DNA of 64,000 nt from positions 27,756,488 through 27,820,487 of the forward strand of contig NC_079480.1 in the NCBI RefSeq assembly GCF_026230105.1, in the 5' to 3' direction. The notes under the pieces are model-generated. The model was not told the origin of the DNA. It made no database searches and saw only the letters and a list, made by a program, of their open reading frames with translations. The first letter of the stretch is position 1. Each line of letters opens with the position of its first letter. Of the stretch, positions 23,679 to 35,212 are shown piece after piece. Made by a program: the position numbers and the translations under genes. This stretch comes from Diorhabda sublineata (Eukaryota; Arthropoda; Insecta; Coleoptera; Chrysomelidae).

Positions 23679-24744
23679 CTGCATAAGACAAAGAAATACT
23701 TTAAACGATAGCAGATTGTGTGAGTTTCACGCCGTCGATCGCTGTTCCCATTCAATACAATTAAGGCGTGAAAGAAATGGGATAGCTTTTTTTGAAACGA
23801 TGATAAAAAATATAATCGGATTTATTTCACAGCCTATTCTCTTTGGAAGAACCAAATTTGAAATGGAAATATAATATTTTTGGGAAAAATATGTGGTTAT
23901 ATCAATTTCAATCGAATAAATTATCCTGATAGTGATTTTTACAAAACAAAAACCGTTATGGAATAATGTTATCGGACATCAAACGAATGTCATTCTTCTC
24001 AATAGAGTACAGACGAATTAGTTATCCATATTAATATTATTAAAAAATACTAGATCAGAGCAATTACTCTCGATACGCTCGATAGAATGAATCATTTCCA
24101 CCTTCAATTAAAAAGTTTTTTGAAAATGGTATATTATCTACTAAGCAGTAATACCAACACATTTCCGAACAACAATGTGCATTATTAAGCCAGACCGGCA
24201 AGTCTGTTTTCATAAAATGGGGACTTTCTCAACAACCCAAGATTTCCATTCTATTGCCTATAGAATCGTTTTCTTGACTATTACTTCCTTTTGTTAGAAA
24301 GAAATCTAATGGCGTCTAGTCTGAAGATTTTGATCATCATTAGAAGATTTTTTTATTTATACAGAGGAATAGTTTCCTACTATTTAGTTCATTCCTACAA
24401 AATACGGTGCAGAGTGAGAATGGAAATGTTCCAATGAGGCTTCTACTATTTTTTGTGACATTATTTCTCGTAGAAGTAATATTTTCATTCAGTATATATT
24501 TTTGCAGGGATGTTCCTCTTTAGTGAATGATACCACAAATCGACACAATTACTGTTAGAGAACTGACAAAAATTTTAGAGTATATTGCAAAACAAATACC
24601 CAACATGACGTTACGAGCTTGTCTAATAATGTAGATAGTGAAGCCGGTCCTGTGCTATTATGTTAATTGAATTTAAAAATTTGGTGGATGTGGCAAATTC
24701 AAGAAAGATTATTTATATTTTTTCATAATTGATTTACAGTATGT
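23679..24744 (-). other. Intron of the beat-like gene, right of the second exon
   Basis: Inferred intronic sequence between the two beat-like exons (whole intron 23679-27083, about 3.4 kb). This part is AT-rich with no recognisable element. The polypyrimidine run and CAG acceptor lie at its left edge in plus coordinates. Confidence 0.6.
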
Positions 24745-25740
24745 TGTAGCCCTTTTCGGAAGAATCAATTTCTAAGAAAGCTTTATTGTTTGTTCATATT
24801 CCAGAATCCGAATTATCGAGAAATCCATTGAAAGCAAATAGGCACTTGCTTATCAGCGATAAAGTTACTGAATAATTGGATGAAGAAATTATATGAATTA
24901 GTTAAAAGCTAAATCTTAGTGGATAATTAACTGAATAGTGAAAAGTATAGTGTATCTGTTATTAGTATACAGAGGTGGAAATAAGTCAGGCAACGCTCTC
25001 GAAAAAGATTAAAACGAAGCTCTTCAGACAGTTGTGTATGTGTCATGTCAACACGTGCTCGTCGAGTAAACGCGTTTTCAGAATGAAGAACCGATCCAAG
25101 TTTACTATGTTTATCGAATCTGAACAGCAATTTCCGAACTCGCAGGTACCAAATCGTTGAAGAGTATGGAAGACGTACCAGAAATTCTTAAAAACGGACT
25201 CTGTTGCCTACACGGTGAGCATATGGGAACAGTGGCGCTGGCGTTAGTTGAGTAGCTGAACCAATCCGCATCACAGCTTTCTGGAGAATCGCAAATATCC
25301 GATCGTTCTTTACGACGTATGTACTATCGAGTTTACCTTCCGTGCACTTCACGGGGATGATCACGATTCCAGTTCGAATTTTGCGAGTTGTACCTTGGAT
25401 GTAGTCAGGTTGATCCGCAGTTCCAACATTCCATTTTGTGGACGGATGAAACAGCCTGGCTGAACGGTACGGTCAATCGACATAACTGCCTGTACTGAAA
25501 CAACGAGAATCCTCACGTCTTCATTGAAGAAGAATATAACGTGCCTGGAGTGTAGGTGTGGGCAGTTATCCATGCGGGAGGTCTCATGGGTCCATACTTT
25601 TTTAAGGGTCACGTGACCGGCCAAAGTGATCTGAAAATGCTCGAACTTTTACGTGGGCAAATGGAAAATGCTCCAACACTCTCGAAAACGCTCCCAGTAA
25701 CCCTTTTTCAACCTCTGTATAAATATATTTAAAAAACAAA
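24745..25740 (+). mobile_element. Tc1/mariner-superfamily element (Tc1-like family, copy 2), in intron
   Basis: The leader (24745-24970) matches the leader of the copy at 11040. The transposase starts near 25043 with an open segment rich in basic residues, then FIESEQQFPNSQVPNR, the helix-turn-helix region. Around 25370-25630 the catalytic core is readable across frames: FEFCEWYLG, then ILWTDE (first catalytic Asp region), LNGTVNRHNC, ENPHVFIEEEYNVPGV, then HAGGLMGPYFFKGHVTG. This WTDEA / LNGTVNRHNC / YFF-GHVTG series is a recognised insect Tc1-like transposase type. The SPDLTP-x-DFFLWG end is missing and frameshifts are present, so it is a dead copy inserted in the beat-like intron, on the strand opposite to the gene. 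Confidence 0.85.
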
Positions 25741-26099
25741 TGTGTGTACAAATTCACTCCACTATTGAAAAACAATTTAAATAAATAAGAAAACATTACA
25801 ATAAGACTTATATGGATCGTATTCTTAGTCAACAACTTCGCTTCATTGGATAATATTATATTAAGTGTTATCTGAGAATTTTCCAACCTCAACTCGATTA
25901 TATCAGCTCTTATTAATATAAGATGGAAAATACATTTCCGCATGCGTCACTGAAATTTTGAACTCTATGCCATCATGTACGAAAATAATTTTTGGGGCAG
26001 CTGAATTCTAACGTGACATTATTAACTTTATTAACGACGAGCGGGGCAACCAAAATTATGATAATCAGATTTTATTATAGTGAAAATTCCACCAAATGG

Positions 26100-26310
26100 T
26101 ACTGGATGACTATAGGATCAAGATTAGAGGAATAGAAACGGCCCTGGGTGTATCCAAAGATGCATTTGCAAAGGACTAGCCCGCTCCGAAAAATACGAAG
26201 ACCGATTTCATCGGACAGAAAAGTGATGGCGATAGTTTTTTTAGATAGTCATGAGATTGTGTTCATCGTTCAAAAAGATGAAATAATAACTGAAGTGTAC
26301 TTCTTAACAT
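26100..26310 (+). mobile_element. Mariner transposase fragment
   Basis: The plus frame reads RTSPLRKIRRPISSDRKVMA, then IVFLDSHEIVFIVQKDEIIT near 26170-26295. This is the stretch before the second catalytic Asp of mariner transposases (S-x-x-K-V-M-A-x-V-F-W-D-S-x-G-I-I / Y-L-x-K-G-x-T-I-T). Only this segment of about 65 residues remains. It lies in the intron of the beat-like gene. Confidence 0.72.
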
Positions 26311-27083
26311 CCTGGACAAATAAAGCAAACCAATCGGAGCTTTGATTTCAGTTTTATCTGTTTGTAGTCTCGATGGAACTTTTTGCTTTATTGGGAAGGC
26401 TTATTATATTTCAGAAGCTAGCTCTCACTGCCTGATTTGAAACATGCTTCTTCCTTTTTGTTTTTTTGTCTTTGCTGAGATAAGAAGCAGGTCTTGTCAC
26501 TTTTACTGATGGTATAGCAAGATAATAGTGATAAGAACAAGAGCTATCCTCTTAAAAGGTATCTGTATCAAATCTATATTCCATGGCATCATCTTCTACA
26601 CATGTTCCTCCCATAGTCGCAACAGTTTTTGCTGTTTTTTTTTCATAATCTACTTTTGTCTATATATAACTGATTTCAAAGTCTAATCTAGGAGACTCTA
26701 CATTACATTTGACAGACAACGACTTACACAACCGCTCATGAACACTAAATTCATTCAACCACGCCGTAAATTAAGAAATTATGAAGACGCCCCAAGCTAT
26801 CGGCGGTAAAATGCGAATAATTCCGGACCGCGGAATATGTCCGACCTAATACGAGTGTTAAACATGAAAATTCATAAGATAATAATTAAATAAATTACGT
26901 CATTGATTGATATTTTCTTGTGAAGCCTATGTGGAAGTGGAAATGAAAAACAATAGTGTCTACCTTAGCCTTACACTTACACCTTACTCATTGGTGTCCT
27001 TTCTTATATTTTAATGCCAAATTTCCTCTAAAAGCACCTCACTAGTCACAATTCATGCTATCATTGTTTGGGTTTCTACTTAC
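26311..27083 (-). other. Intron of the beat-like gene, left of the first exon
   Basis: No coding evidence. The sequence from 27083 downward begins with a consensus 5' splice site (GTAAGT on the minus strand). Confidence 0.55.
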
Positions 27084-27292
27084 ATCGACGTTTATCCCTT
27101 TCAACGCGAATGTCTTGATACTGGGATATTCACTGGGAGTGTATCTGTAGAACTCGAAGCGTCCCCTGTACCATTTAACTGAATATAAAATGTCTTTTTC
27201 CAAATCGTATGAACAATGAAGAACAGACTGATTGAATCGCTGAACGATACTGGGTTCTATTGTCAGCTTCACGTTTTTTAGACCGAAAATAC
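27084..27292 (-). CDS. beat: beaten path (beat)-like Ig domain protein, exon encoding the first half of the V-type domain
   Basis: This minus-strand internal exon is 209 bases. The acceptor reads GTTTTCAG ending at 27293, and the donor is a perfect GTAAGT from 27083. It begins with two bases of a split codon and ends on a codon boundary after Asp. The frame reads GIFGLKNVKLTIEPSIVQRF, then a strand with the first disulphide Cys (SVLHCSYDLEKD), the core Trp in LYSVKWYRGRFEFYRYTP, and a tail ending FALKGINVD. The cysteine followed by SYDLE, and KWY-x-G-R-x-E-FYRY-x-P, are hallmark beat-family text. Together with 23546-23678 it makes a complete A-to-G strand V domain with no interruption. The upstream signal-peptide exon was not found to the right, where the DNA is filled with transposons. 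Function (axon defasciculation, cell adhesion) is family knowledge. Confidence 0.92.
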
Positions 27293-27444
27293 CTGAAAAC
27301 AAACAATAGTATGCATAGATAAATTATTTTATTATGAATTGTACATTTACTATATGGATACGAATTTAATGAAAAATTTGAGTCAACAAACAAAGATTAC
27401 ATTTGGTTAATTAGAATTGACAAAATACGAAGATGTATGGGTAC

Positions 27445-27960
27445 CTAGTTAGCTTAGACCAGTTCCATGCATAAACAAAATATTGCGTTACCATAGCAAC
27501 GAACAATAACTTATTAGAAGTGTCAGTGTAAAGTTGGACGTCAAAAAAGTAAACAAGGGTTACGCAATAAATTAAGAGAAAAAAGATGTACACCGAAAAT
27601 GTGAAAATCATATAGTTCACGTTAATTTGGACATGAGAAAAATTGCTGCAAAATGGATCCCCAAATGTGTGAACCAATGCAACTATCGAATGTCGACACT
27701 CTGGTTCTCCAATCTGCTGGAAGAGTTCTTGCTTCAGTTTTTTGAGATTGCCATGGAGTAATCATGATTGATTTTCTGGAGATTACTATATGACACTCTA
27801 CGGGAAAAAATTAAAGAGAAAAGACGCGGAAAGCTATCCAAAGGTGTTTTGTTTTTGCAGGACAACGTCCCTGCACACAAATCTCATATTGACATGCAAA
27901 AAATTCCCGATTTAGGAGGAAAAGATCCAGAGAAAAAAGATACATCGTAGCGTTAGTAAA
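27445..27960 (+). mobile_element. Mariner C, internally deleted copy
   Basis: The left 200 bases (27445-27655) are nearly the complement of 39500-39910: AGACCAGTTCCATGCATAAA, ATTGCGTTACCATAGCAACG, and the start-codon region. At about 27672 (AAATGTGTGAA) the sequence jumps across several hundred bases to the GAACCAATGCAA block, then the I-CWKS / VLASVF region. Next comes TLREKIKEKRRGKLSKGVLF, the block holding the second catalytic Asp as QDNVPAHKSH at 27855-27890. A last decayed DLGG segment follows. The first catalytic Asp is deleted. The right terminus is not identified. Confidence 0.85.
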
Positions 27961-28469
27961 TTCAGCTTAGTAAAACTAGTTTCGAAAAAAACATTAACAA
28001 CTTTGAAAATCTCTCATAAATGTTAATAACATCATGTTTTAAAAGATTGATTCATATAATAATTTTTATATATATGCGAAAAGACAGCTTGCTAGTAGGG
28101 GTAGTGGTAAACGTCTTGAGCGATGACCGTGAGAATAGCTGCCAAAAACTAAACAGTAACCATGTACAAAATTATCAAAGTGAGATTATTTCATTAAAAA
28201 ATAGAATTGGAAACATTGATTTATTTATTACCCAAAAAGCATTAAAACTTTATTGCAACCTCAAGTGAGTAACGGAGTCGTAAACTGGGCGAGAATACTA
28301 CTCGTTCTGCGCATATCTCACGACTGCTTAATTTTCACGACCGATAACATACGACCTCCAGTTCACACCAATTAGTTTCTGAAAGGCGTCGCGACCAGAA
28401 ATAAACATCTAGTTGTTCATGGTACGTTTTTATTTACTTTTGTTTGATCATGGCTAAACAGAAAAAATT
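27961..28469. other. No gene recognised
   Basis: AT-rich to 28270, then a GC-richer stretch of about 130 bases (28270-28400) with no identified content. Confidence 0.4.
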
Positions 28470-28690
28470 GTGTATGAACTTTTAATCACCCAAAGGTGTT
28501 GTTTTGCAACAGACAAAGGCATCGAGTTACACTGTATTACGACAACTCCAATAGCTCAGGTGGGCCTAGAGCTGATTGGACACCCACTATTTGTTCCAAA
28601 TTTGAGCTCCAGCTGTTTCCACAGCTTGAATAACTTACGTGCTACATGAATATTTTTTGAGTACAATCTTTCCTTCGAGATACTTTAGAA
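28470..28690 (+). mobile_element. Possible highly decayed mariner fragment
   Basis: Plus-strand frames give PKGVVLQQTKASSYTV, which resembles the mariner VL-x-QDNA-x-x-HT catalytic segment. After a frameshift they give VGLELIGHPLFVPNLSSSCF and HSLNNLRAT, which resemble the L-G-x-E-L-L-x-HPPYSPDLAPSDF-x-L-F block at the expected spacing. Each block alone is weak; the order and distance support the call. It does not clearly belong to mariner A-D. Confidence 0.42.
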
Positions 28691-30009
28691 ATGATATTGA
28701 TGGGAGAATGTGTTAAGCTGAAATGAAAACTATATTGAGACATGAATGATATATTTTCTAATTTTTTATTCGACCAAGAGTTGAATAGAGATTAGCCCTC
28801 GTAAAATCCTCACTATTTTAAAATGATTTATGACATTTTCAAAATTTCAACCGCACCACTCATCCCAACTACATAACCGTGTTCATACATTGTTTACATT
28901 AATCACGTTTTTCCTGTGCCTTCAGGTCCACTTAGTGTAACATGAGAGTTTAGATATTTATAGGAAAAACTCACGAGAGACAGGTCAACGATAAATTAAA
29001 GCCAAATATTTCGACCAGCGTTCCGCGTGGAAGTGGACAGTACAGAAAATAATACGATAAAAACCCGAGATTTTGGTTGTGAAGGGACAACATTTTTGGG
29101 ACCGTATATTCATTTTAGAATGCTTCACTTGTTTTTGCCTTTTCTACTTGTTTTGCGCCTAATCCCTCTGGAACCTTTTATAAATTACTTAGATTGTGTA
29201 TGTCTCCGGTAAAATACGGATGAATTATTGGGAATACAGTGTAATTACATCAGGATGAATAACAGCGTTAATCTCGATTGATTCAAAAATTGTATGGGAT
29301 TTTAAAGACATTTAACTTTTTCTCAAACGATAACAAAAACTAGAGAAACTTTGATTTTTATCAATAACAAACGCTGTACTAAGACTGAACTAATTTTCAT
29401 AAAACTTTTATTAGAAATTATATACAGAGTGACTTTTAAGTATGGCAACGATCTATTACTTTATTAATAAGAAAAGTATTTAAGAAAATTTTCTGTGGGA
29501 AATATACTAATATCTATCTTTTCGCCCAATGCAGCATCTCGTTCTTAAAATTTGCAATTCTTCTATTGCGAAATATGCGACCATTTCCATATTGAAATTG
29601 GTATAGTTCTTCCAATATCAATTACAGAAGACAGTTATGCGAGGAAAAATCAATATTTTATAAATAGTCAAGGCACTCATCCCAAATTAAAAAATGGAAA
29701 ATAATGTTTACTTCCCGTATAAAATTCAGTGAACATCTAACAAACCTTCAGTCCACGTGGACTCATCTCCACTGTTTAACAATGAAAACATCGAATCGGA
29801 AAAATAAAAATATTCCTATTGGCCGGAGCTGTATGTAGAAAATTTTTTCAAAATATTCCTGCCAGACAGCTGTAGCGTCCATAAATTTCTTTAAATAAAT
29901 AGAAATATTCGCCATGGGAGAATAAAGACAATGAAATTACATAGCTTAGTGAGAATAGAGAGGTACGAATTTAATAATAAAGACTTAGATATACTAACAC
30001 AGCAAGTTA
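28691..30009. other. No gene recognised
   Basis: AT-rich DNA. A segment near 29426 (ACAGAGTGACTTTTAAGTATGGCAAC) looks like the terminus of a DNA transposon, but no partner end was found. Confidence 0.4.
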
Positions 30010-30905
30010 TTTCTAAATTTATTCTAATGCTCCTTCGCTATTAACAGTAAAAGGTCGACCAAAGGAAGTGACAACTCCAGAAATGCTGAAGAAAATCGTC
30101 AAAGCGTGAGTGCGTGAGCTAGCAGACATAGCAGGTATTTCAAAAAGTTCGGGGCATCAAATATTAACTGAAAAGCTGTGCGTAAGACGGGTGCCGCGTT
30201 ACTCACAATGGAACAAAAACAGCGTCGTGAAGATGGTTCCATGGAGTGTTTGTTGAAGATTCACACAAATAATGATGAATATTAGCGTTGTTCCATGTAC
30301 ATAGATTGAACGTGGGTTCACCAATTCACAATCGCAACTAACAATCAAAACAATGGACTAAAAAGTGAAAATCGGCTCTAAAGAAGGCTAAGACCGTTCC
30401 ATCTGCAGGTAATGTCATTACGTCGGTTTTTTAGAATGCGCGTTGGGTAATTGTCATTACATATCTCAAAATAGAAAAAACTAACAGTGGTGAGTATTAT
30501 GCGAACGTTTGAGCAAAGAAATCAAACAAATAAGAAGATAGTGTTGTTTTATCAAGACCAGCTCGCACATCCGTTACTGTAATGGCCAAGATTGATGAAT
30601 TAAAGTTTGAATTGCTACCTCATGCACCCTATTTTCCAGATTTAGCCCGCTCGAATTAATTTCTGTTTCCAGACTTGAGAATATGGCTCAGTGGTCAAAG
30701 ATTTTTCAACAATGAAGAGGTGATTTCAGTAGTTAATGGCTATTTTGACGATTCTTATTATAAAAAGGGTTTCGAACTTATTGAACATCGTTTGAAAAAG
30801 TGTATGGAGCTGGAAGGAGATTACTTCAAAAAATAAATATATATTTTTCCAAAATTTTTGTATTTTTGTGATGAGCTAAGTACTTCTTAGACCATCCTCC
30901 TATTT
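30010..30905 (+). mobile_element. Mariner D transposase pseudogene, copy 1
   Basis: Nearly the whole C-terminal three quarters of a mariner transposase can be read with frameshifts. It opens GRPKEVTTPEMLKKIVKA at 30053-30105, then a LADIAGISKSSGHQILTEKL helix-turn-helix at 30120-30178 and the M-x-Q-K-Q-R-R-E-D segment. The first catalytic Asp region is decayed near 30290-30320. Then come EIKQIRR-type text, VLFYQDQLAHPSV (second catalytic Asp region) near 30545-30575, KFELLPHAPYFPDLARSN with the third acidic position near 30640, LSGQRFFNNEEVISVVNGYF near 30690-30750 and ELEGDYFKK before TAA at 30833. The 3' end near 30880-30900 (AGTACTTCTTAGACCATCC) matches, in complement, the end of the copy at 44770. 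The N-terminus and left repeat are missing. Confidence 0.9.
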
Positions 30906-31879
30906 AGTAGCTAAATAGTGCAAATAGAACCGAGAAATGAATTACATTAATCGATTTGAAACTGCATTAGACTCAATAAATAGAAAAATGGTATGGAATA
31001 GGAAAATATGAATCCATAAAAAAATAACAGAGAGAGATTACATTGTTTAACTAATATACTGCTATACATATACATAAAATATACAAAACAACAATGTTCA
31101 CAAAGCGAAAAAATGTGTAGCGTGGACTAACTAGCTAAAAATCGTTCCTGCACATTTGGGACGGTTTGGGAAGTACCCTTGCAATATCTTGTTGGTTTAG
31201 TAGCCGTGGTAAATAATATATTCAGGATCAATTTAACTGAAGATTTCAAAAACTCCAGACTAACATTTTATAAGAAACTTCTGAATAATTGCAAATCAAT
31301 TGAATTTCCATGAATATAATATTATCGTGACATCTTTTTCCATAAAATATTATTCTGATAAATTTCAAATAGAATACGAATATAGAATTTTGAAGAGCTA
31401 CGTAACAAGTGGACGTATGATAATTGAAGCGCAATTATTAGCGTTTACTGTTCCGTTTTATGTTATATATAACGATCACATTTAGCAATGTAACAAAACC
31501 CTTGTATAATTGCAACCACTCTCGACCACTTATCTCCTCTCTTTGACCCTGTTTCGTACCATTATGTATGCACGGTAGCCGTGAAGTTATATCAAATAAC
31601 ATATAAAACGTGTTAAACAACACCTTTATAGGGTGTATTTACAATGTTTATGAATTTTATGCTTGTTTTTGTAATACTGGTGACGCTAGATATTATCATA
31701 ATACAACCAAACACACCCTACGTACGTAATTAACATAAATATTATAATCTATGAATTTTATAGTAAAAAGTTTTCAAAGTGTTCAATTTATTCATAGAAG
31801 TGTGACAAAAAAATAAGCCCAAAGACATCTATCAATCTTTTGAGGAGCTACAATTATTTTTCTTACCTGGTTAGTGACG
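30906..31879. other. No gene recognised
   Basis: AT-rich. Overlapping short frames on both strands (31246-31623) look like chance. Confidence 0.45.
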
Positions 31880-32490
31880 CCTGTTTCCGTGCTTTAATTT
31901 TCTCCCTTTTCTTTCAATTGAACCTTATTCTGTTAAATTTCGGATATTCAGCTTCCTCTTGAGATATACTTTGTATACGGCGTCATACAACCTTTATAGT
32001 GGTTTACCTAGTGGTATTTCTGTGCTTGATTTCATCTTTCTTGTCTATCTGCACTCTGGTATTCTCTTATATGATATGAACTCCCTAACTTTTTTCATAC
32101 TCTCCAACCCATCTGATCATATCCTTGACGGTTAGTTTTTCTCTAATATCCTGACTTTTTATCTATCTCTGAGGCTCCCTCACTTGAATTTTTATTGTGT
32201 TTATATGTGTGTATATGTTTTACGCATGTTTTGCAGATTCTCATATTCCTTTTATTACTTTATAATAATTGGATTTTGGATTTCATTGATCTCTTGTTGT
32301 TGTCGACAGCTGGTTTATATCTAATCATCTCCTAGGCTAGTCTAACAGTTGATTGATTATTCTAAGTTGAAATACTCATATTCATCTGCCATTATTTTCA
32401 TCATATATAAGAGGGATTGTAGGTCATCTTCATTCTCTGCCACTAGTACTCCATCATCCGCATAATAGGACACAACAAAAAATCTGGGCA
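31880..32490 (-). mobile_element. Non-LTR retrotransposon RT C-terminal half
   Basis: Read leftward on the minus strand, the polymerase active site YYADDGVLVAENEDDLQSLL lies at about 32408-32468, followed by YMMKIMADEYEYFNLE. After a gap come REKLTVKDMIRWVGEYEKS near 32080-32145 and the tail blocks IQSISQEEAEYPKFNRIR near 31935-31985. Order and spacing match the C-terminal region of insect non-LTR elements whose proteins end with a W-S-x-S-Q-E-E motif. At least three frameshifts are needed. The sequence between YADD and the tail is shorter than normal. Confidence 0.85.
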
Positions 32491-32523
32491 GACCAATGTT
32501 GGTGCTCGATGTTATTTTCATGA

Positions 32524-32874
32524 AACCATGTCAGAGTGTAGATAAACCTAGCCTTATCTAACCTAATCTAACCCAATGTAACCTAACCATGTCAGAGTAT
32601 GGAAAAATTTGAAGCGCGGAATCTTAGGATGCAAAAAGTATCATAAATGAAAGAAGCAACGTACATTTTCGTACTTTGTGGAGTGCGGCTCTCGCAGTCA
32701 AACAATTCATGAATTCAGTCATGTAAACCCACACCATTTTGCTGCAGCCGCCGTGTACCACAATAGCCTATTATATCTATCTGGAAAACCTCAAAAGTCA
32801 CACTAGGTATACCAATACCATGGCCGGGTACTTTATCTTCCTAGAAAATCTCAAAAGTCACACCAGGTATACCA
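32524..32874. repeat. Two adjacent ~60-base duplications, one containing CCTAA-like repeats
   Basis: AACCATGTCAGAGT occurs at about 32524 and again 61 bases on. The intervening sequence is made of degenerate CCTAA/CTAACC units (32547-32588), resembling the insect telomere pentamer. A second duplication places a 39-base segment at 32776-32814 again at 32836-32874, 60 bases apart, sharing CTCAAAAGTCACAC and AGGTATACCA. Confidence 0.8.
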
Positions 32875-34149
32875 TAAAAATTAGCTTGGGAAAACTTGAT
32901 TGAAATACTCTGTTTTCCAAACATTTCAATCCAATTAAAACATTATATTGTCTCACCTGAAAAGTTTGATCTCCGTCTGTGGAGTGTGGAATTTCAATTT
33001 GTTATCGATAATTCTGGCTTCTTTGCTTATTTATATTCTTTTCAAATCTATCAGTAGTTCAAGCAAAAAGTATTCTCTAAATTTCTGCTCAATAGTTAGT
33101 TATGAAGATTTTTTTTGCTATCTCAATTCTGCATTTAGCCCTATTTTGATGTGATGTAGTAGTTCAATAGTATATTACACAGTTCAGCGGAAAAATTCCA
33201 CACAGTCCACCTGTAATTTCTCTTGTCGCTGCAGAAACAGTATCGGCACATTGTTTTTACAGTGAACTTCTCTCCATTCTGGTATATAACAAAATTTCCT
33301 ATACTTACTTATAAATTTTATCAAAAAAATAAATACAAAAATAGAGACTAGAATCTACGAGGTATGACAATCAGTTTACGAAACCAGAGAAATTCCTTTC
33401 CGCAGTAATATACTATCTCCAGCGATTTTCCCAGGCGTTGTAGAAAATGTTTAACTGGAGTCTCTGCAAGTCACAACTATTTGAATGTTTTCAATGGATA
33501 TTTCCCGCGAACAGAATGATTATTGTAACATCGGAATATTTCTGGAAGTCAAAATCTATATAAAATCGAACGCCAATATGGTGGGCACCATAGTCGTTAT
33601 GTAGCATTCAATTATTCGCGATTTTGAGGTGCACTTTAAAGTACTGCGCTATAAAATAATCAAATCACGGTTTATATAGATGAAAAAAATTCTTTATGGG
33701 CTATGGGTTAGGCTAGGTTTATGGGTTATCAAACAAACAAGAGCATAGTTTTCATTTTGGATTTGATATTGCCATATTTTTTAACTTGGGATCATTTGAT
33801 AGTGACTACTGTAACGCAGGTGCTTCATTTTAGAGTTTACTGGAAAAATCAAAATCCCATCGCCCGTAATAATAGGGTGGAGTAGCATTGGATTACTTTC
33901 AGCCCATTCTAGTTTTCTGCAGTTGACATTCGATATTACATTTGCACTTCTAGAAGGCTTTTTATCAAATTTTTAATAAAGTTTCCTCATCGCGAAATCC
34001 TGAGTTTTTCGTCTTCCACGACCTTCCCTGAAGATGCAAACGAATCACTTGACACATAACAAATTAAATCATAAAAAAACACTTTGTTTCCGATACAAGT
34101 TTCGTTGATTCAAGGTTATCACAATCATGATAAAAAAACGTATTATTAC
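32875..34149. other. No gene recognised
   Basis: AT-rich sequence without a supported feature. Near 33690-33730 there is a short GGTTAGGCTAGGTTTATGGG-type run. Confidence 0.4.
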
Positions 34150-34900
34150 TTAATTGTAAAACTTGTAAATGTGTACGCGATTTGGAAAACGCATTTGACT
34201 GTGTGCAATCATAACTTTGTATATCTTCTCCACAATAAAATAAATCCTATATAACCCCATCAAAATCATAGGAATGGAATTGGATCAAAGTAAGCGTAAA
34301 TGGGGTCCTTACTTAATCGATAGCTGTGGTATTCGACGGGACGATTTCTTATCCTTCTTCTCTTTAACATCGTTATGGACTAGGTAATAAAAAGTGTACG
34401 TGTACTGGGAGAATACAAAATAAGCGATTGTGAGTATTCTATTCTGTGTTATGTCGATAATGCCTTACTTGAAGCTGAAATGGTGACGATTTACAACAGC
34501 TATTAAATCGACGCAACTGCATTCCTAAACCATTATAATGATTTTATCGGTCCAGAAAACTAAATGTATGACAATCTTAAAAATTCCACTGAAGAAGAAA
34601 TAGAAAATTATTTCAAAATAAAATAGATGTTAAATACTTTGGTTTAGAACAAAACTCTGAAGCAATAATAGACAGAAATTATTGATTGTCATTACATTGT
34701 TCATAACTTGTAGAGAACAGAAAAATAAGAAACAATCACACAAATAATAAATAAAGATAAAATCGAAATATGACAAAGAAAAAATAAGATAGTTGTGAGA
34801 AATAAACTATATGAGACTAATAAATGAATGGTAAAACGTTTTTGGACAAGTGAAAATATAAGAAGCTGCAATGAAGAAAGCACTGATAAATGAAGACTTG
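34150..34900 (+). mobile_element. Non-LTR retrotransposon RT remnant
   Basis: The plus strand reads RDLENAFDCVQS at about 34175-34210, the palm motif with the first catalytic Asp (D-x-E-K-A-F-D). It continues with WNWIKVSVNGVLT near 34280, then a G-D-x-L-S-x-F-L-F-N-I-V-M-D region with frameshifts near 34340-34390. Next come the VLGEYKISDC-like segment and the active-site box in FCVMSIMPYLKLKW / CYVDNALLEAE near 34445-34480, where YADD has changed to YVDN. It ends SVQKTKCMTILK near 34550 and KYFGLEQNSEAIIDR near 34640. Frameshifts and the lost catalytic Asp make it inactive. Confidence 0.84.
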
Positions 34901-35210
34901 GTACGTTCAAGAGATAACTTAGCGGTGTAGGTAGAAAAACGACGATTTATCAGGGTAAGGAAGGAGGAACAAGTTTCAAAATGCATGATAGTAATTTAAT
35001 GGGAATCCATCCATCTTCCGATAAAAACTGTTCCTATATTCGATCACTTTTCCACACTTTCTCTTATTTTGTAATATATTTATTACGAATCCTTTATCAT
35101 CGTTATTAATGCATGTAAAATAGGAACATCTCAAAATAAATATGTTGTCTTCAAATTCGCTTAAAATGATAGCTTGTAATGGAAATAATGAATAAAAATC
35201 TTAACCAATA
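34901..35210. other. No gene recognised
   Basis: AT-rich spacer between a retrotransposon remnant and mariner B copy 2. Confidence 0.4.
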
Positions 35211-35212
35211 TA

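Noticed and set aside
27411..27677. 88-residue minus-strand frame next to the beat-like exon, considered as its signal-peptide exon
   Set aside because: It is the complement of mariner C leader sequence shared with 39500-39910.
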